A stretch of 34,245 nucleotides of DNA from Methanolobus sp. (GCF_030682845.1 NZ_JAUXNK010000037.1:1-34245), one strand, 5' to 3'. Positions 16,653-27,382 are shown, counted from the stretch's first letter. The notes: a model not told the origin generated them from the letters alone. A program made the numbers and translations.

Positions 16653-17531
16653 ATGATGGAAATAGAGAACCTTGAAGAATACCAGTTAATAAAGGCTTCA
16701 ATGGACGAGCTTGTCGCTTCGATGGAGGAAAGCTCGAAGATGAAAAAGATGCTGCTACATGTTTGCAGTTCCGGTGGCAAGAGCATCCGGCCTATCATAC
16801 TGTTGCTGTGCACTGAAATATGCGGAGGGGAACGTAATAAGAGTGTTAATGCGGCCCTTGCTATCGAACTCATCCATTCTGCGTCTCTGATCCATGATGA
16901 TGTACTTGATGATGGCATTATACGCAGGGGTGTTGAGTCAGCCCATAAGAAATATGGTGTTCCGGCTGCTATATTATGCGGGGATTTCCTGATCTCCAAA
17001 GCCATCTCCCTAATTTCCTCCTATGGCACGGATTCAGTGCTTGAGTTCGGAAGGGCCGGAATGTACATGGCTGAAGGTGAGACCATTGATATCTCAAGTT
17101 CCTGCACGGACTTTGGCAGGAAGAACTATTTCGAATGCATAAGCAAAAAGACGGCCTCTCTTTTCGCGGCAAGTGCTGCCATAGGTGCCTATGTTGCAGG
17201 CGCTGACCGGGAAACGGCAATGAAATTCAGGTCCTTTGGTGAAAACGTGGGCAACGCATACCAGATAGTCGATGACCTGCTGGAATATCTCAATAGGCTT
17301 GAGGATAAGCAGTCAACTTATGAGTCAGTGACCTTGCCGCTTCTCTACAGGAGGAGCATGGGACACGAGGAAGCTGTGAGCCTGACCGTGAAGGAAGTGC
17401 TTCAGCACGTAAAAAATGCAAAAGATGTCCTGCAGGGTTTTGGAGATTCAGCTGCAAAGGATAAGCTTCTCCTGATCACCAACCTGATCACAGTTGATAT
17501 GCTTCCAGCCAGCGTCCTTGAGATGAGCTGA
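16653..17531 (+). CDS. trans-prenyl diphosphate synthase, geranylfarnesyl type
   Basis: This enzyme adds isopentenyl units to an allylic diphosphate. The 292-residue protein has GGKSIRPIIL, the first Asp-rich motif DDVLDDG (SLIHDDVLDDGIIRRG), and a second motif DDLLEYL in which the last Asp of DDxxD is Glu. By place (just before the ATP synthase operon) and size it matches the geranylfarnesyl diphosphate synthase described in Methanosarcina mazei, which serves the methanophenazine side chain. Chain length cannot be read with certainty. The gene starts 17 nt after ccmE with AGGA ahead; ATG at 16653 or 16656 are equally good. Confidence 0.85.
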   Translation: MMEIENLEEYQLIKASMDELVASMEESSKMKKMLLHVCSSGGKSIRPIILLLCTEICGGERNKSVNAALAIELIHSASLIHDDVLDDGIIRRGVESAHKKYGVPAAILCGDFLISKAISLISSYGTDSVLEFGRAGMYMAEGETIDISSSCTDFGRKNYFECISKKTASLFAASAAIGAYVAGADRETAMKFRSFGENVGNAYQIVDDLLEYLNRLEDKQSTYESVTLPLLYRRSMGHEEAVSLTVKEVLQHVKNAKDVLQGFGDSAAKDKLLLITNLITVDMLPASVLEMS

Positions 17532-17576
17532 GTACTTGTTCTTAACCAATTTATACATTTATCATCAGGTGTTTTC

Positions 17577-18767
17577 ATGAAAGTTTATGATAAGTCCGTA
17601 ATAAAGGTGAATGCGAGCACAGAAGATGGAAAAGTTGTGCTTGATACAGAAGGGCCGCTGTCTGCGGTGGCAAAGCCTATAGTAAAGCGCATAAATAGTA
17701 TTTTCCAGGAAGAAAAACCAATTCTTTCCGATGATGAGAGCATAATCTTTTCAACATGGGTCCCGCCCATGCCGGGAGAGGTGTTCAACAGGATGATCAA
17801 CGCGCAGGTGGCTTCTATTCTTAAGAAGAGGGTTCCTGACCAGTTCTCTATCGGCATTACAGGCAGATGTCCCAATAACTGCATACACTGCGGTGCTGCG
17901 GGAATAGTTGCTGACCCGGAGTTGACCCTTGATGAGATCAATCGGACAGTTGACCGGGCGCTTGACCTTGGTAGTTATTATATTTCCTTTGACGGCGGAG
18001 AAACAATGCTTCGCAAAGACCTTGCCCGGATGGTCGCTGCTGTTGACAAGAGCCGTGCTGTAGCTACCTGCTTCACATCAGGTTTCGCTATGAATGAGCA
18101 GAAGGCCGGGGAACTTAAAAAGGCAGGCCTTTTTGCTGCACACATGAGCCTTGACAGTCCTGAAGAAAAGGAGCATGACCGGGTCAGGGGACGTGAAGGA
18201 GCTTACAGGGACACTGTCAACGGCGTGAAATTTGTGCTGGATGCCGGTATCCTGGCTGATCTTTTCGTAGTTGTGTCGCCCCACAATATCGATCATCTTG
18301 ACGGTTTCTACCAGTTTGCGGCTGATATGGGCATGCATGAGATGTCCGTGTACGAGATCGTGGCTGTGGGACGCTGGCTTGAACATGAGGATGAAGTGAT
18401 AACTGAGAAAGATGTAAAGCGCCTGGCGGATTTCCAGAAGTCTGCAAACAGGAAGCCAGAGGGGCCAAGAGTGACCGCTTTACCTTATTTCATGGGGCCG
18501 GACCAGTTCGGGTGTTTTGCAGGCAGGCGCTGGATGCATGCAACAGCGGGAGGGGACGTACTTCCCTGCGCGTATACGCCTCTTTCCTTCGGGAACATCC
18601 GCGAGGAGGACCTTGGAGTTATCTGGGAGCGTATGGGCAGGCATGCTGCATACAAGTCCTCTGCAGATTACTGCATGATGCGTAATCCACAGTTCAGGGA
18701 AAGATACATCCATACTATTCCCAAGGGTGAAAAGCTTCCCTTAAGGCTGGACCTTCGCAAGGAATAA
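17577..18767 (+). CDS. radical SAM protein with SPASM-like C-terminus
   Basis: A 396-residue radical SAM enzyme of unknown reaction. A 95-residue N-terminal extension precedes the cluster motif CPNNCIHC (about residues 100-107), followed by ISFDGGETMLRKDL as the SAM site. The C-terminal quarter has FGCFAGRRWMHATAGGDVLPCAYTP and a further Cys (DYCMM), which could hold an auxiliary cluster. It is not a good match to AhbC or AhbD in its C-terminal cysteines. It follows the prenyl synthase by 45 bp, with AGGTG ahead of the ATG and a possible TATA-like stretch in the gap. The pairing suggests a role in methanophenazine or a related lipid, which is inference only. Confidence 0.75.
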   Translation: MKVYDKSVIKVNASTEDGKVVLDTEGPLSAVAKPIVKRINSIFQEEKPILSDDESIIFSTWVPPMPGEVFNRMINAQVASILKKRVPDQFSIGITGRCPNNCIHCGAAGIVADPELTLDEINRTVDRALDLGSYYISFDGGETMLRKDLARMVAAVDKSRAVATCFTSGFAMNEQKAGELKKAGLFAAHMSLDSPEEKEHDRVRGREGAYRDTVNGVKFVLDAGILADLFVVVSPHNIDHLDGFYQFAADMGMHEMSVYEIVAVGRWLEHEDEVITEKDVKRLADFQKSANRKPEGPRVTALPYFMGPDQFGCFAGRRWMHATAGGDVLPCAYTPLSFGNIREEDLGVIWERMGRHAAYKSSADYCMMRNPQFRERYIHTIPKGEKLPLRLDLRKE

Positions 18768-18774
18768 TATCTTC

Positions 18775-18820
18775 GGGCCCGGATGCATCAATGATGCAGC
18801 ATGAGCCCTTTCTCTTTTTT
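18775..18820 (+). terminator. hairpin and T-tract after the radical SAM gene
   Basis: GGGC pairs with GCCC around an inner TGCATC-AAT-GATGCA hairpin, and the stem is followed by TTTCTCTTTTTT. Archaeal termination depends mainly on the T-tract, so this is a good candidate end for the ccmE-prenyl synthase-radical SAM transcript before the ATP synthase promoter. Confidence 0.55.
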
Positions 18821-18913
18821 CAGGAAGTAATACTTTACTAGTTAAGTTACATTACTCGTTGTTACTGCTGTTTTTCTATAATGACAAATCATTATCTATC
18901 TCCGAATCCAGTT

Positions 18914-18930
18914 TACGAAACCTTTATATC
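18914..18930 (+). promoter_or_regulatory. ATP synthase operon promoter
   Basis: A purine-rich BRE-like stretch (CGAAAC) directly precedes the TATA box CTTTATATC. Transcription would begin near 18952, about 43 nt above the ahaH start codon. No operator-like repeat is obvious. Confidence 0.6.
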
Positions 18931-18994
18931 TGATTTAACACTAGAGGGAATGAATTATTCGGGATATTTATTATCAATCATCACGAGGATTAGC

Positions 18995-19321
18995 ATGGCC
19001 AAAGATAAAATCTTGTCTGAAATAAAAGACGCAGAAGGCAATGCACGAAAAATAGTTGAAAACGGCATAAAGAGCAAACATGACCGTATCAACAGCGCAC
19101 GTGCAGAAGCCCGGGAGATCATAAAGCAGGCTGAAGCCGATGCTCATAGGTCTGCACAGAATGCGATCAAATCTTCTGAAGAGGCAGTTGCTTTGGAAAG
19201 GGAGAAGATCATCAGGGCAGGTAAAAATGACGCGGAGGCAATAGCAATAAAAGCATCTTCCAAAGTGGATAAAGCAGTTGACATGTTACTGACTGAGTTT
19301 GAGAGGGCAGTACATGCTTAA
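18995..19321 (+). CDS. ahaH: A-type ATP synthase subunit H
   Basis: A 108-residue coiled-coil subunit that joins with subunit E to form the peripheral stalk. It is a single long helix rich in Ala, Glu and Lys ([20 protein letters not shown], then [15 protein letters not shown]). I chose ATG 18995 because a GAGGAT site precedes it and family proteins start MAKDKIL-like; the frame is open further upstream into promoter sequence. It overlaps ahaI by 8 nt and leads the operon. Confidence 0.93.
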   Translation: MAKDKILSEIKDAEGNARKIVENGIKSKHDRINSARAEAREIIKQAEADAHRSAQNAIKSSEEAVALEREKIIRAGKNDAEAIAIKASSKVDKAVDMLLTEFERAVHA

Positions 19322-21248
19322 GCCAAAACAGATGAGTCGAGCCGTTATAGTTGGCCATAAGAACATCCTTGAAGAAACGGTCGATGCACTGCATAAAGCT
19401 AATCTTTTCCATATCGAAGACTTTAATGAGGACGGTTCTGATCTTAAAATCGGCAAGCCATTCGAAAGCGGAAGTGAAGTTTCAAAGAAGCTCGTCAAGA
19501 TACGGTCCATTGCCAGCCTTCTTGGTGTAAAGGACGTTGCAGTTGAGAAACAGTGTCCTTCTGAAGTTTGTTCTCAGCTTGACAGTTCTCTTGACAAGCT
19601 TGATGATGAACTGGGAGTACTTGCTGAGAAAAAGCATGTTTTGGAAAACGAACTTAAGGAAATCGGTTCATCCAAGAAAGATCTTCTTCCTTTCATTAAC
19701 ATTGATCTTGATCTTGATCTTTATCGCGGGTATGAGAACCTGGCTGTTTTTGCAGGGCATGTTAAAGAGAATGTTGAACCTTCCATATCAAAGATCACTT
19801 CTTCTTATGAGCTTTATCATGATCAGCACTCAGGTGCTGTAGTACTTTTTGTTGCAAGGGACAAAGCTGCAGATGTTGCTGAAGTGCTTGCAGGTGCTTC
19901 GTTCAAGGAATCAAGGGTGCCTGTCCTCAGTGGTGTACCTTCCAGGCTTCTGGCAGATATCGAACAGAAAGAAGTTGATGTCACCCGGAAGATAGAGGCA
20001 ATAAATACTGAGATAGAAGCCCTGAAACTGAAGTACGCTGACTTCATACTTGCAAGTAATGAGTTACTGTCCATAGAGGTCCAGAAATCAGAGGCACCTC
20101 TGAGGATAGCGACGACTGAAAGCTCATTCCTTATAGATGGATGGCTTCCTACGGAGCAATATGTTGAGATGGAACGAACCGTTAATGCAGCAACAAACGG
20201 TCGTGCATTCGTTTCCCCTCTGGATATCACAAAGCCTGATATTAAAAAAGTACCTATCGAGTACGATAACCCCAAGATCATATCTCCTCTTCAGGAAATT
20301 ATGAATCTTTACGGGCGTCCTACTTACAAGGAAATTGATCCTTCAGCTTTGATATTTATCACTTTCCCGCTCTTATACGGGATGATCCTTGGTGATATAG
20401 GATATGCTCTTATTCTTCTGACACTGGCACTGGCTATAAAGAAGATTGTCTCTTCCGATGCAGTCAAGCCTTTAATGAACATCCTGATATACTGTCAGGT
20501 TTCGACATTATTCTTCGGCATATTATACGGTGAATTCTTAGGATTCCCTCTGGCAGGCTATCATGGCTATCCTGGCCTGATTCCGGGTTTTGAGACAATT
20601 GACCTGTTGGCAACTCCATTCCCCGGTGAAGTTATTGGTTTCCCCTTGCATAGAACTCACCTTGTAATGACATTCATCGTCGCTACTGTCCTTGTTGGTC
20701 TGCTCCACCTGAACCTTGGTTATGCGGTGGGATTCATCAATGAGAAGAGGAAGCACGGTATATCTGCAGCTATCTTCGAGAAGGGAAGCTGGTTTGTTGT
20801 ACAATTCGGTATCCTCCTTACAGTGCTTGGTTACCTCGAGATGCTACCTATCGTAGCGGGAATCGTTGTGTTCCTCATCGGTGTGGTCATGCTTGTAAAA
20901 GGGGAAGGAGTAAAGGGCCCTATCGAATTGCCTTCACTCCTGAGCAACTCATTGTCCTATACCCGTATAATAGCTGTGGGATTGTCATCCATCTCTATTG
21001 CGTCAACTGTCAACCTGATCGCCTTTGGCATGATCTGGCCGCCAGGGTCGCCAATTGGTGGAATGACTATCTTTGCGATTGTAGTGTTCTTATTCGGACA
21101 CGCTTTGAACACTGCCCTGAGTATAATAGCCCCCGGTTTGCATGCGCTCAGGTTACAGTATGTAGAATTCTTCGGTAAATTCTACGAAGGCGGGGGGCGC
21201 AAATACGATCCATTCGGATATATTAGAAAGTACACGGAGGAAAAATAA
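19314..21248 (+). CDS. ahaI: A-type ATP synthase subunit I (a subunit)
   Basis: The 644-residue membrane subunit provides the ion half-channels. Its N-terminal half (about 1-330) is soluble with coiled coils ([20 protein letters not shown]). The C-terminal half has seven or eight membrane segments, including [21 protein letters not shown], the conserved [16 protein letters not shown] with its essential Arg, and [36 protein letters not shown] 19314 has GAGAGG ahead and overlaps the ahaH stop; an upstream TTG is less likely. Confidence 0.95.
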   Translation: MLKPKQMSRAVIVGHKNILEETVDALHKANLFHIEDFNEDGSDLKIGKPFESGSEVSKKLVKIRSIASLLGVKDVAVEKQCPSEVCSQLDSSLDKLDDELGVLAEKKHVLENELKEIGSSKKDLLPFINIDLDLDLYRGYENLAVFAGHVKENVEPSISKITSSYELYHDQHSGAVVLFVARDKAADVAEVLAGASFKESRVPVLSGVPSRLLADIEQKEVDVTRKIEAINTEIEALKLKYADFILASNELLSIEVQKSEAPLRIATTESSFLIDGWLPTEQYVEMERTVNAATNGRAFVSPLDITKPDIKKVPIEYDNPKIISPLQEIMNLYGRPTYKEIDPSALIFITFPLLYGMILGDIGYALILLTLALAIKKIVSSDAVKPLMNILIYCQVSTLFFGILYGEFLGFPLAGYHGYPGLIPGFETIDLLATPFPGEVIGFPLHRTHLVMTFIVATVLVGLLHLNLGYAVGFINEKRKHGISAAIFEKGSWFVVQFGILLTVLGYLEMLPIVAGIVVFLIGVVMLVKGEGVKGPIELPSLLSNSLSYTRIIAVGLSSISIASTVNLIAFGMIWPPGSPIGGMTIFAIVVFLFGHALNTALSIIAPGLHALRLQYVEFFGKFYEGGGRKYDPFGYIRKYTEEK

Positions 21249-21249
21249 A

Positions 21250-21483
21250 ATGGTAACAGAAACAGTAACAATGATGGACCCTTCAGGATTGAAAGCAATC
21301 GGAGCAGCACTCGCAGTCGGACTTACAGGTTTTGCATCAGCATATGCTGAAAAAGAGATCGGTACCGCAGCAATAGGTGCAATGGCTGAGAATGAGAGTC
21401 TTTTCGGTAAGGGTTTGATCCTGACTGTAATTCCAGAAACGATCGTTATCTTCGGCCTGGTAGTTGCATTATTGATGCTATAA
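21250..21483 (+). CDS. ahaK: A-type ATP synthase proteolipid subunit K (c ring)
   Basis: A 77-residue two-helix proteolipid. The first helix is Gly/Ala-rich (AIGAALAVGLTGFASAYAEKEIG), the loop is polar (AAIGAMAENESLFGKG), and the second helix carries the ion-binding carboxylate, Glu in VIPETIVIFGLVVALLML. It is a single hairpin, not a duplicated form. It begins 1 nt after the ahaI stop with a GGAGG site (ACGGAGG) ahead, and is followed by a stable stem-loop before ahaE. Confidence 0.95.
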   Translation: MVTETVTMMDPSGLKAIGAALAVGLTGFASAYAEKEIGTAAIGAMAENESLFGKGLILTVIPETIVIFGLVVALLML

Positions 21484-21487
21484 GTTG

Positions 21488-21514
21488 ATTTAAGAGCATT
21501 TTTTGCTCTTAAAT
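21488..21514 (+). promoter_or_regulatory. intercistronic 11-bp hairpin between ahaK and ahaE
   Basis: ATTTAAGAGCA pairs perfectly with TGCTCTTAAAT around a TTTTT loop, starting 5 nt after the ahaK stop. There is no T-tract directly after the stem (AAATTCATTTTAAAGG), so it is less likely a terminator than an mRNA processing or stability element. It could help give the c subunit more protein than downstream genes. Confidence 0.6.
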
Positions 21515-21535
21515 TCATTTTAAAGGTGAGTGAGC

Positions 21536-22087
21536 ATGGGACTTGAAATTGTTGTTAAAGATATCATGGATGCTGCGCAGGCGGAAGTGACCCGGTTGGA
21601 TCGCGAGGCTGATGCAGAGGCTTCCCTAATTCTGGAGGATGCCAGGCAGAACGCGAAAAAGATCATAGGTGAACGTCTTGCAAAGGCAGAGGATGATATC
21701 CGGAAAATGAGACAGCAAGAAATATCCAGCGCAAATCTTGAAGTAAAGCGCACACTGCTCAATGCACGTAAGGAATTACTAGAGGATGTATATACCCGGG
21801 CTGAAAGATCCATTTCCGCATTTTCCCCTGAAAAGAACAAAGAGCTTCTGAAATCCCTCATTGAGAATAATGAAGCAAGCGGCAAAAGGATATATTCCAA
21901 TGCAGCATCAGAAGAGATTGTAAGGAAACTGACTTCTCTTGAATATGCCGGCAATATAAATTGTCTTGGTGGCATTGTCATTGAGAATGAAGATGGGACT
22001 GTAAGGCTGGATTATACCTACGATGTCATCCTTAAAAGTGTGAGTGAGCAGTTGTTGAAGCAAACATCTGATATCTTATTCGGGTGA
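21536..22087 (+). CDS. ahaE: A-type ATP synthase subunit E
   Basis: The 183-residue subunit pairs with H in the peripheral stalk. Residues 1-95 form a charged helix (EVTRLDREADAEASLILEDA) and the C-terminal part is the globular E domain (NINCLGGIVIENEDGTVRLDYTYDVIL). ATG 21536 is preferred over GTG 21530, since AAAGGTGAG overlaps the GTG. The ahaK-ahaE gap contains the hairpin. Confidence 0.94.
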   Translation: MGLEIVVKDIMDAAQAEVTRLDREADAEASLILEDARQNAKKIIGERLAKAEDDIRKMRQQEISSANLEVKRTLLNARKELLEDVYTRAERSISAFSPEKNKELLKSLIENNEASGKRIYSNAASEEIVRKLTSLEYAGNINCLGGIVIENEDGTVRLDYTYDVILKSVSEQLLKQTSDILFG

Positions 22088-22094
22088 TTTCTAA

Positions 22095-23162
22095 ATGCGG
22101 CTGTTGCAGAAATTTAAGCGTGGCTACGGTTCAGGTTCAAAAGGTCACACTAACTACGCATACACGATACCACGTGTTCGTGCAATGAAAAGTAAGCTCT
22201 TGCCAAAAGAGACTTACCCACGACTCATGAATATGAGCATTGATGAGATAACGAGGTTCATTGGCGAATCCGGTTACAAGGAAGATGTCGATGAGTTGGC
22301 TCTTACCTACGAAGGAGTAGACCTTATTGAACACTCCCTGAACAGGAACCTATCTGTTACCTTTAGGAAACTCCTGAACATCTCCGAGGGAGAGGTCAAT
22401 TTCCTTATTTCGGAATATGTCAAGGAATACGACATCTGGAACATAAAGACGATCTTCCGAGGAAAGTATTGCAGGGCTTCAACAAAGGAAATCCTGGAAT
22501 CTCTCGTCGCGGGAGGAACTCTTACCTATACTTTCCTGTCCAGCCTGGCTGGGAAGGAAGTCGAGGATGTTATATCCGAGTTTGAAGGTACTGAATATTA
22601 TCCGATACTCAAGAACTATAACGGCACAAATCTCTCCGATGTTGAGAATCAGCTTGACAAGTTGTACTACGCTGGTCTCTTTGCCGTGGCAGGTGGCTCT
22701 AAATCAAAAGATCGTAAGCTGTTTGCCAAGTTCATAAGAGCGGGAATTGATATAAAGAACCTGATGATCCTTTTCCGCCTGAAAAGGGCAGGGATCACTG
22801 ACCCTCAGATGATAGGTATCATGATCGAGGGCGGCCTTGAGATCGAACCCAAGGACATACAAAAACTGATGCCACTTTCCTTTGAAGAGTTCATCGAAGA
22901 GCTTGACAATTACTCTTACTGGAAAGAGATATCTGATCTGGTGAATCCGGGTATGCAATCACTGATCGATGTTGAAACACGACTAAAGAAATACAGGCTT
23001 AAATCTGCAGCAAGTTTTTCACATGTTTATCCCCTCTCAATAGTACCAATCATGGACTACATGCTAACCAAGCAGAATGAGGTAAACAACCTGCGGATAA
23101 TAGTGCGTGGCAAAGCCGCCAACCTCAGTGATGAAGTAATCAGGGAACAGTTGGTGATCTGA
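22095..23162 (+). CDS. ahaC: A-type ATP synthase subunit C (rotor adapter)
   Basis: The 355-residue, mostly helical funnel-shaped subunit links the central stalk to the c ring. The family pattern is seen in [25 protein letters not shown] at the N-terminus, [14 protein letters not shown] in the middle and [14 protein letters not shown] at the end. It lies 7 nt after ahaE with GGTGA ahead, and its TGA overlaps the ahaF ATG by one base. Confidence 0.95.
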   Translation: MRLLQKFKRGYGSGSKGHTNYAYTIPRVRAMKSKLLPKETYPRLMNMSIDEITRFIGESGYKEDVDELALTYEGVDLIEHSLNRNLSVTFRKLLNISEGEVNFLISEYVKEYDIWNIKTIFRGKYCRASTKEILESLVAGGTLTYTFLSSLAGKEVEDVISEFEGTEYYPILKNYNGTNLSDVENQLDKLYYAGLFAVAGGSKSKDRKLFAKFIRAGIDIKNLMILFRLKRAGITDPQMIGIMIEGGLEIEPKDIQKLMPLSFEEFIEELDNYSYWKEISDLVNPGMQSLIDVETRLKKYRLKSAASFSHVYPLSIVPIMDYMLTKQNEVNNLRIIVRGKAANLSDEVIREQLVI

Positions 23163-23461
23163 TGGAATTAGCAGTGGTTGGACGCAGCGAGTTCGTGACA
23201 GGATTCAGACTCGCAGGTGTCAGAAAAATATTTGAAGTTAATGATGGCGAACTTGAACCTATTGTGCATAAGATACTTGAGGATCGGGAAGTCGGTATTC
23301 TTGTAATGCACGGCGATGATCTCAATAAACTACCGGAGACGCTGAGGAACACTATCGATGACTCTGTTGAGCCAACTGTTGTGACTCTTGGAGGTAGTGG
23401 TCAAAGTTCGAACCTAAGGGAAAAAATAAAACAATCGGTAGGTGTTGATCTGTGGAAATGA
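23162..23461 (+). CDS. ahaF: A-type ATP synthase subunit F
   Basis: The 99-residue central stalk subunit has the F family pattern: [20 protein letters not shown], then [19 protein letters not shown], with a charged helix at the C-terminus. The start overlaps the ahaC stop by 1 nt, and the stop overlaps the ahaA ATG as ATGA, so both junctions look translationally coupled. Confidence 0.93.
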   Translation: MELAVVGRSEFVTGFRLAGVRKIFEVNDGELEPIVHKILEDREVGILVMHGDDLNKLPETLRNTIDDSVEPTVVTLGGSGQSSNLREKIKQSVGVDLWK

Positions 23462-25188
23462 AAGGTGAAATTTATCGAGTGGCAGGCCCTGTCGTTACTA
23501 TTAGAGGTATCAGGCCAAAAATGTACGACGTGGTCCATGTTGGTCACGAAGGATTAATGGGTGAAGTTATCAGGATACAGGGAGACAAAGCCACTGTTCA
23601 GGTATACGAGGACACATCCGGCATCAGGCCGGGAGAACCCGTAGTGAACACTGGAATGTCACTCTCCGTGGAACTTGGCCCGGGTTTATTGGAAAGCATT
23701 TATGATGGTATCCAGAGACCTTTGAGGGTCCTGCAGGAAAAGATGGGTGACTTCATTCAGAGAGGAGTCACAGCTAACGGACTTGACCGTGAGAGAGTAT
23801 GGGAATTCAAACCCATTGCCAAGAACGGCGACTCCGTAAAGGGCGGCGATGTGCTAGGTCTTGTGCAGGAAACTGAGAATATAGAACACAAGATCATGGT
23901 TCCACCTACAGTGTCGGGGACCATTTCTGAGATCAAGTCCGGTAGTTTCAAAGTTGACGAGACTATATGTGTGCTTGCAAGCGGCACGGAAATATCAATG
24001 ATGCAGAAGTGGCCTGTAAGAAAGCCACGTCCAGTGGGCAAGAAGCTCATGCCAAACAGGCCCCTGATCACCGGCCAGAGGATCCTTGATGGTCTGTTCC
24101 CGGTTGCAAAAGGCGGTACAGCGGCTATCCCCGGACCATTCGGCTCCGGAAAGACCGTTACCCAGCAGCAGCTTGCAAAGTGGAGTGACACTGACATTGT
24201 GGTCTACATAGGATGCGGCGAACGTGGGAACGAGATGGCCGATGTGCTTAACGAGTTCCCCGAACTCCAGGACCCCAAGACAGGACGCCCGCTCATGGAG
24301 CGCACAGTGCTTATCGCTAACACTTCAAACATGCCTGTGGCAGCCCGTGAAGCATCTGTTTACACAGGTATCACCATTGCGGAATACTACCGTGACATGG
24401 GATACGATGTATCACTGATGGCCGACTCAACCTCAAGATGGGCAGAAGCAATGAGGGAAATCTCCTCAAGACTTGAAGAGATGCCTGGTGAGGAAGGTTA
24501 TCCAGCATACCTTTCAGCAAGACTCTCCGAGTTCTATGAGAGGGCAGGATACGTGCGCACCCTTGAAGGCAAGGAAGGATCTATCACTGTTATAGGTGCA
24601 GTATCACCACCTGGTGGCGACTTCTCAGAGCCGGTCACACAGAACACCCTGCGTATCGTGAAGGTATTCTGGGCACTGGATGCAAAGCTCGCACAGAGGA
24701 GACACTTCCCGTCCATTAACTGGCTGACAAGTTACAGTCTGTACACACAGGGACTTGCCGACTGGTTCACTGAGAACGTGGCACCTGACTGGGTACCTCT
24801 CAGGGACCATGCAATGGACCTGCTCCAGCAGGAAGCAGAACTCCAGGAGATCGTTCAGCTGGTTGGCTCCGATGCTCTGCCAGAGGACCAGCAGATCGTG
24901 CTCGAGATAGCCCGTATGATCAGGGAATATTTCCTGCAGCAGAATGCTTTCCACCCGGTAGACACATACTGCCCGTTCGACAAGCAGTACAAATTACTGA
25001 AGGCAATCTCCAAGTACGGTGAGATGGCAACAGCAGCACTGGAATCAGGAATCCCGATGAAGGACATCCTGTCCGTGGAGTCAAAGGATGAGCTTGCAAA
25101 GGTCAAGTTCGAAGAGGACTTCCAGAGCGCACTGGACACTGTCATGACCAAGATGGATAAGGAATTCGCACAGCTTGGGGGTAAGTAA
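23458..25188 (+). CDS. ahaA: A-type ATP synthase catalytic subunit A
   Basis: The catalytic subunit makes or hydrolyses ATP. The 576-residue protein has the Walker A loop [14 protein letters not shown], the catalytic region [43 protein letters not shown], and the A-type insert near residues 110-200. ATG 23458 gives a 4-nt overlap with ahaF; GTG 23452 would add two residues. It is more G/C-rich at third positions than ahaH or ahaI, as expected for highly expressed genes. Confidence 0.97.
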   Translation: MKGEIYRVAGPVVTIRGIRPKMYDVVHVGHEGLMGEVIRIQGDKATVQVYEDTSGIRPGEPVVNTGMSLSVELGPGLLESIYDGIQRPLRVLQEKMGDFIQRGVTANGLDRERVWEFKPIAKNGDSVKGGDVLGLVQETENIEHKIMVPPTVSGTISEIKSGSFKVDETICVLASGTEISMMQKWPVRKPRPVGKKLMPNRPLITGQRILDGLFPVAKGGTAAIPGPFGSGKTVTQQQLAKWSDTDIVVYIGCGERGNEMADVLNEFPELQDPKTGRPLMERTVLIANTSNMPVAAREASVYTGITIAEYYRDMGYDVSLMADSTSRWAEAMREISSRLEEMPGEEGYPAYLSARLSEFYERAGYVRTLEGKEGSITVIGAVSPPGGDFSEPVTQNTLRIVKVFWALDAKLAQRRHFPSINWLTSYSLYTQGLADWFTENVAPDWVPLRDHAMDLLQQEAELQEIVQLVGSDALPEDQQIVLEIARMIREYFLQQNAFHPVDTYCPFDKQYKLLKAISKYGEMATAALESGIPMKDILSVESKDELAKVKFEEDFQSALDTVMTKMDKEFAQLGGK

Positions 25189-25190
25189 AA

Positions 25191-26570
25191 ATGACCAAGG
25201 AATATAAGACAATCACAGAGATCTCAGGACCACTGGTGTTCCTTGAGAAGACTGAGCCGGTTGGTTACGGTGAACTTGTTCTCATCAACCTCCCGGACGG
25301 GACCACCAAAAGAGGACAAGTCCTTGATACTTCCGCTGACTTGGTAGCAGTCCAGGTCTTTGAAGGTACGGGCGGACTCAATGAGGAGTCCGGTGTGGTC
25401 TTCACAGGCGAGACGATCAAGCTCCCTGTATCCAAGGACATGCTTGGCCGTATCCTCTCCGGTTCCGGTGAGCCACTGGACGGCGGACCGCGCATTATCC
25501 CTGAGGACAGGGTAGATGTTAACGGTGCATCAATGAATCCATATTCAAGGATGCCGCCGGAGGATTTCATCCAGACCGGTATCTCAACCATCGACGGTAC
25601 CAACACCCTTGTACGTGGACAGAAGCTCCCTATCTTCTCAGGATCAGGTCTTCCCCACAACGAGATAGCACTGCAGATAGCACGTCAGGCAAAGGTTCCC
25701 GGTTCCACCGAGGAATTTGCAGTAGTGTTTGCTGCAATGGGTATTACAAGTGAGGAAGCACAGTACTTCATGGAGGACTTCGAGAAGACCGGTGCCCTTG
25801 AGAGAGCAGTGGTTTTCCTCAACCTTGCAGATGACCCTGCAGTCGAGCGCCTGATCACACCAAGGATGGCACTTACAGCAGCCGAGTACCTTGCATACGA
25901 GCATGACATGCACGTACTGGTTATCCTTACGGATATCACCAACTACTGTGAGGCGCTCCGTCAGATGGGTGCAGCCCGTGAAGAGGTTCCGGGAAGGCGT
26001 GGGTACCCAGGTTACATGTACACTGACCTTGCATCACTCTACGAGCGTGCAGGTGTTATCAAGGGAAGGAAGGGTTCAGTAACACAGTTCTCAATCCTTA
26101 CCATGCCCGGTGACGATATCACCCACCCGATCCCTGACCTTTCAGGCTACATCACCGAAGGACAGATCGTGGTCTCAAGGGAACTGCACAGAAAGGGTAT
26201 CTATCCCCCTATAAACGTACTGCCTTCACTCTCCCGTCTGATGAATTCAGGCATTGGTGCAGGTAAGACCAGGGATGACCACAAGGCAGTCTCTGACCAG
26301 ATGTATGCAGCCTACGCAGAAGGCCGTGACCTCAGGGGTCTGGTTGCAATCGTAGGTAAGGAAGCACTTTCCGAGAGGGACCAGAGGATCCTTGAGTTCG
26401 CAGACCTTTTCGAGGACAGGTTCGTCCGTCAGGGAAGGGATGAGGACAGGACTATCGAGGATACCCTGAACGTCTCCTGGAGCATCCTTGCAGAACTTCC
26501 GGAAGCCCTGCTTACAAGAGTGGACAACAAGTATATCCAGAAGTACCACCCTGCTCACAAGGGTAAGTAA
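25191..26570 (+). CDS. ahaB: A-type ATP synthase regulatory subunit B
   Basis: The non-catalytic partner of A in the A3B3 head. The 459-residue protein lacks a Walker A loop but keeps the fold signatures [39 protein letters not shown] and [23 protein letters not shown]. It begins 2 nt after the ahaA stop. Length and order are normal. Confidence 0.97.
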   Translation: MTKEYKTITEISGPLVFLEKTEPVGYGELVLINLPDGTTKRGQVLDTSADLVAVQVFEGTGGLNEESGVVFTGETIKLPVSKDMLGRILSGSGEPLDGGPRIIPEDRVDVNGASMNPYSRMPPEDFIQTGISTIDGTNTLVRGQKLPIFSGSGLPHNEIALQIARQAKVPGSTEEFAVVFAAMGITSEEAQYFMEDFEKTGALERAVVFLNLADDPAVERLITPRMALTAAEYLAYEHDMHVLVILTDITNYCEALRQMGAAREEVPGRRGYPGYMYTDLASLYERAGVIKGRKGSVTQFSILTMPGDDITHPIPDLSGYITEGQIVVSRELHRKGIYPPINVLPSLSRLMNSGIGAGKTRDDHKAVSDQMYAAYAEGRDLRGLVAIVGKEALSERDQRILEFADLFEDRFVRQGRDEDRTIEDTLNVSWSILAELPEALLTRVDNKYIQKYHPAHKGK

Positions 26571-26587
26571 CTGAAAGGTGATCCTAC

Positions 26588-27205
26588 ATGGGCGTAAAAG
26601 ATGTAAAACCAACACGGTCCGAGCTCATTGAGCTCAAGAAGAAGATCAAGCTCTCCCAGGGCGGTCACAAGCTGCTCAAGATGAAGAGGGACGGACTTAT
26701 CCTTGAGTTCTTCGAGATACTGGGCAAGGCCAAGGATGTCAGGACCGAGCTGGATGCCGCCTATGAAGTCGCTTCCCGCAGAATAGCCATTGCAAATGCT
26801 GTTGACGGTACCATTACCGTCAAATCCACTTCTTTTGCCCTTCAGAGCAAACCGGAGATAGAGCTGGAAAGCCGCAATATCATGGGTGTCGTTGTTCCCA
26901 AGATCGAGTCGTCCAGTGTCCACAAAACACTTGATGAGCGTGGCTACGGTATTGTCGGTACCAGTTCCTATACGGATGAAGCAGCAGATTCCTATGAGAT
27001 CCTTGTCGAGAAGATCATCCTTGCAGCTGAGATCGAGACCACCATAAAGAAACTTCTCGAGGATATCGAGAAGACCAAAAGGCGTGTCAATGCTCTCGAG
27101 TTCAAGGTGATCCCCGAACTTCAGGAAGCAATGAACTTCATCAGGCTCCGTCTCGAAGAGATGGAAAGGGAAAACACTTTCAGGCTGAAGAGGATCAAAG
27201 GTTAA
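26588..27205 (+). CDS. ahaD: A-type ATP synthase subunit D (central shaft)
   Basis: The 205-residue shaft subunit turns inside the A3B3 head. Two long coiled-coil helices frame a short beta part: TRSELIELKKKIKLSQGGHKLLKMKRDGL at the start and KRRVNALEFKVIPELQEAM with IRLRLEEMERENTFRLKRIK at the end. It lies 17 nt after ahaB with GAAAGGTGAT ahead of the ATG. Confidence 0.95.
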   Translation: MGVKDVKPTRSELIELKKKIKLSQGGHKLLKMKRDGLILEFFEILGKAKDVRTELDAAYEVASRRIAIANAVDGTITVKSTSFALQSKPEIELESRNIMGVVVPKIESSSVHKTLDERGYGIVGTSSYTDEAADSYEILVEKIILAAEIETTIKKLLEDIEKTKRRVNALEFKVIPELQEAMNFIRLRLEEMERENTFRLKRIKG

Positions 27206-27211
27206 ATCCTC

Positions 27212-27382
27212 ATGAGCACTCCCAATGGTCGCCCAAACCTGGTCGACCGCTTTTTTACAAGACTAACCCGACCTGAGAACCTGGCCAGGATACTCAGGTG
27301 GGCCTGGTTCATTTCTTTGGTCATGCTTGTACTGGGTTATATCATAATTTATACGAAGATCAGGCATATGATCCCGATCTGA
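27212..27382 (+). CDS. ahaG: small membrane protein AhaG of the ATP synthase operon
   Basis: A 56-residue protein in the position of ahaG in Methanosarcina operons. It has a polar N-terminal part (STPNGRPNLVDRFFTRLTRP) and one membrane segment (WAWFISLVMLVLGYIIIY) with a short charged tail. Its role in the enzyme is unclear; it may assist assembly. It begins 6 nt after ahaD and is short enough to be missed by gene callers. Confidence 0.85.
   Translation: MSTPNGRPNLVDRFFTRLTRPENLARILRWAWFISLVMLVLGYIIIYTKIRHMIPI

Noticed and set aside
17577-18767. Assignment of the radical SAM gene as ahbD (heme synthase)
   Set aside because: Its long N-terminal extension and C-terminal cysteine arrangement do not fit AhbD as I know it, and it is outside the heme operon.
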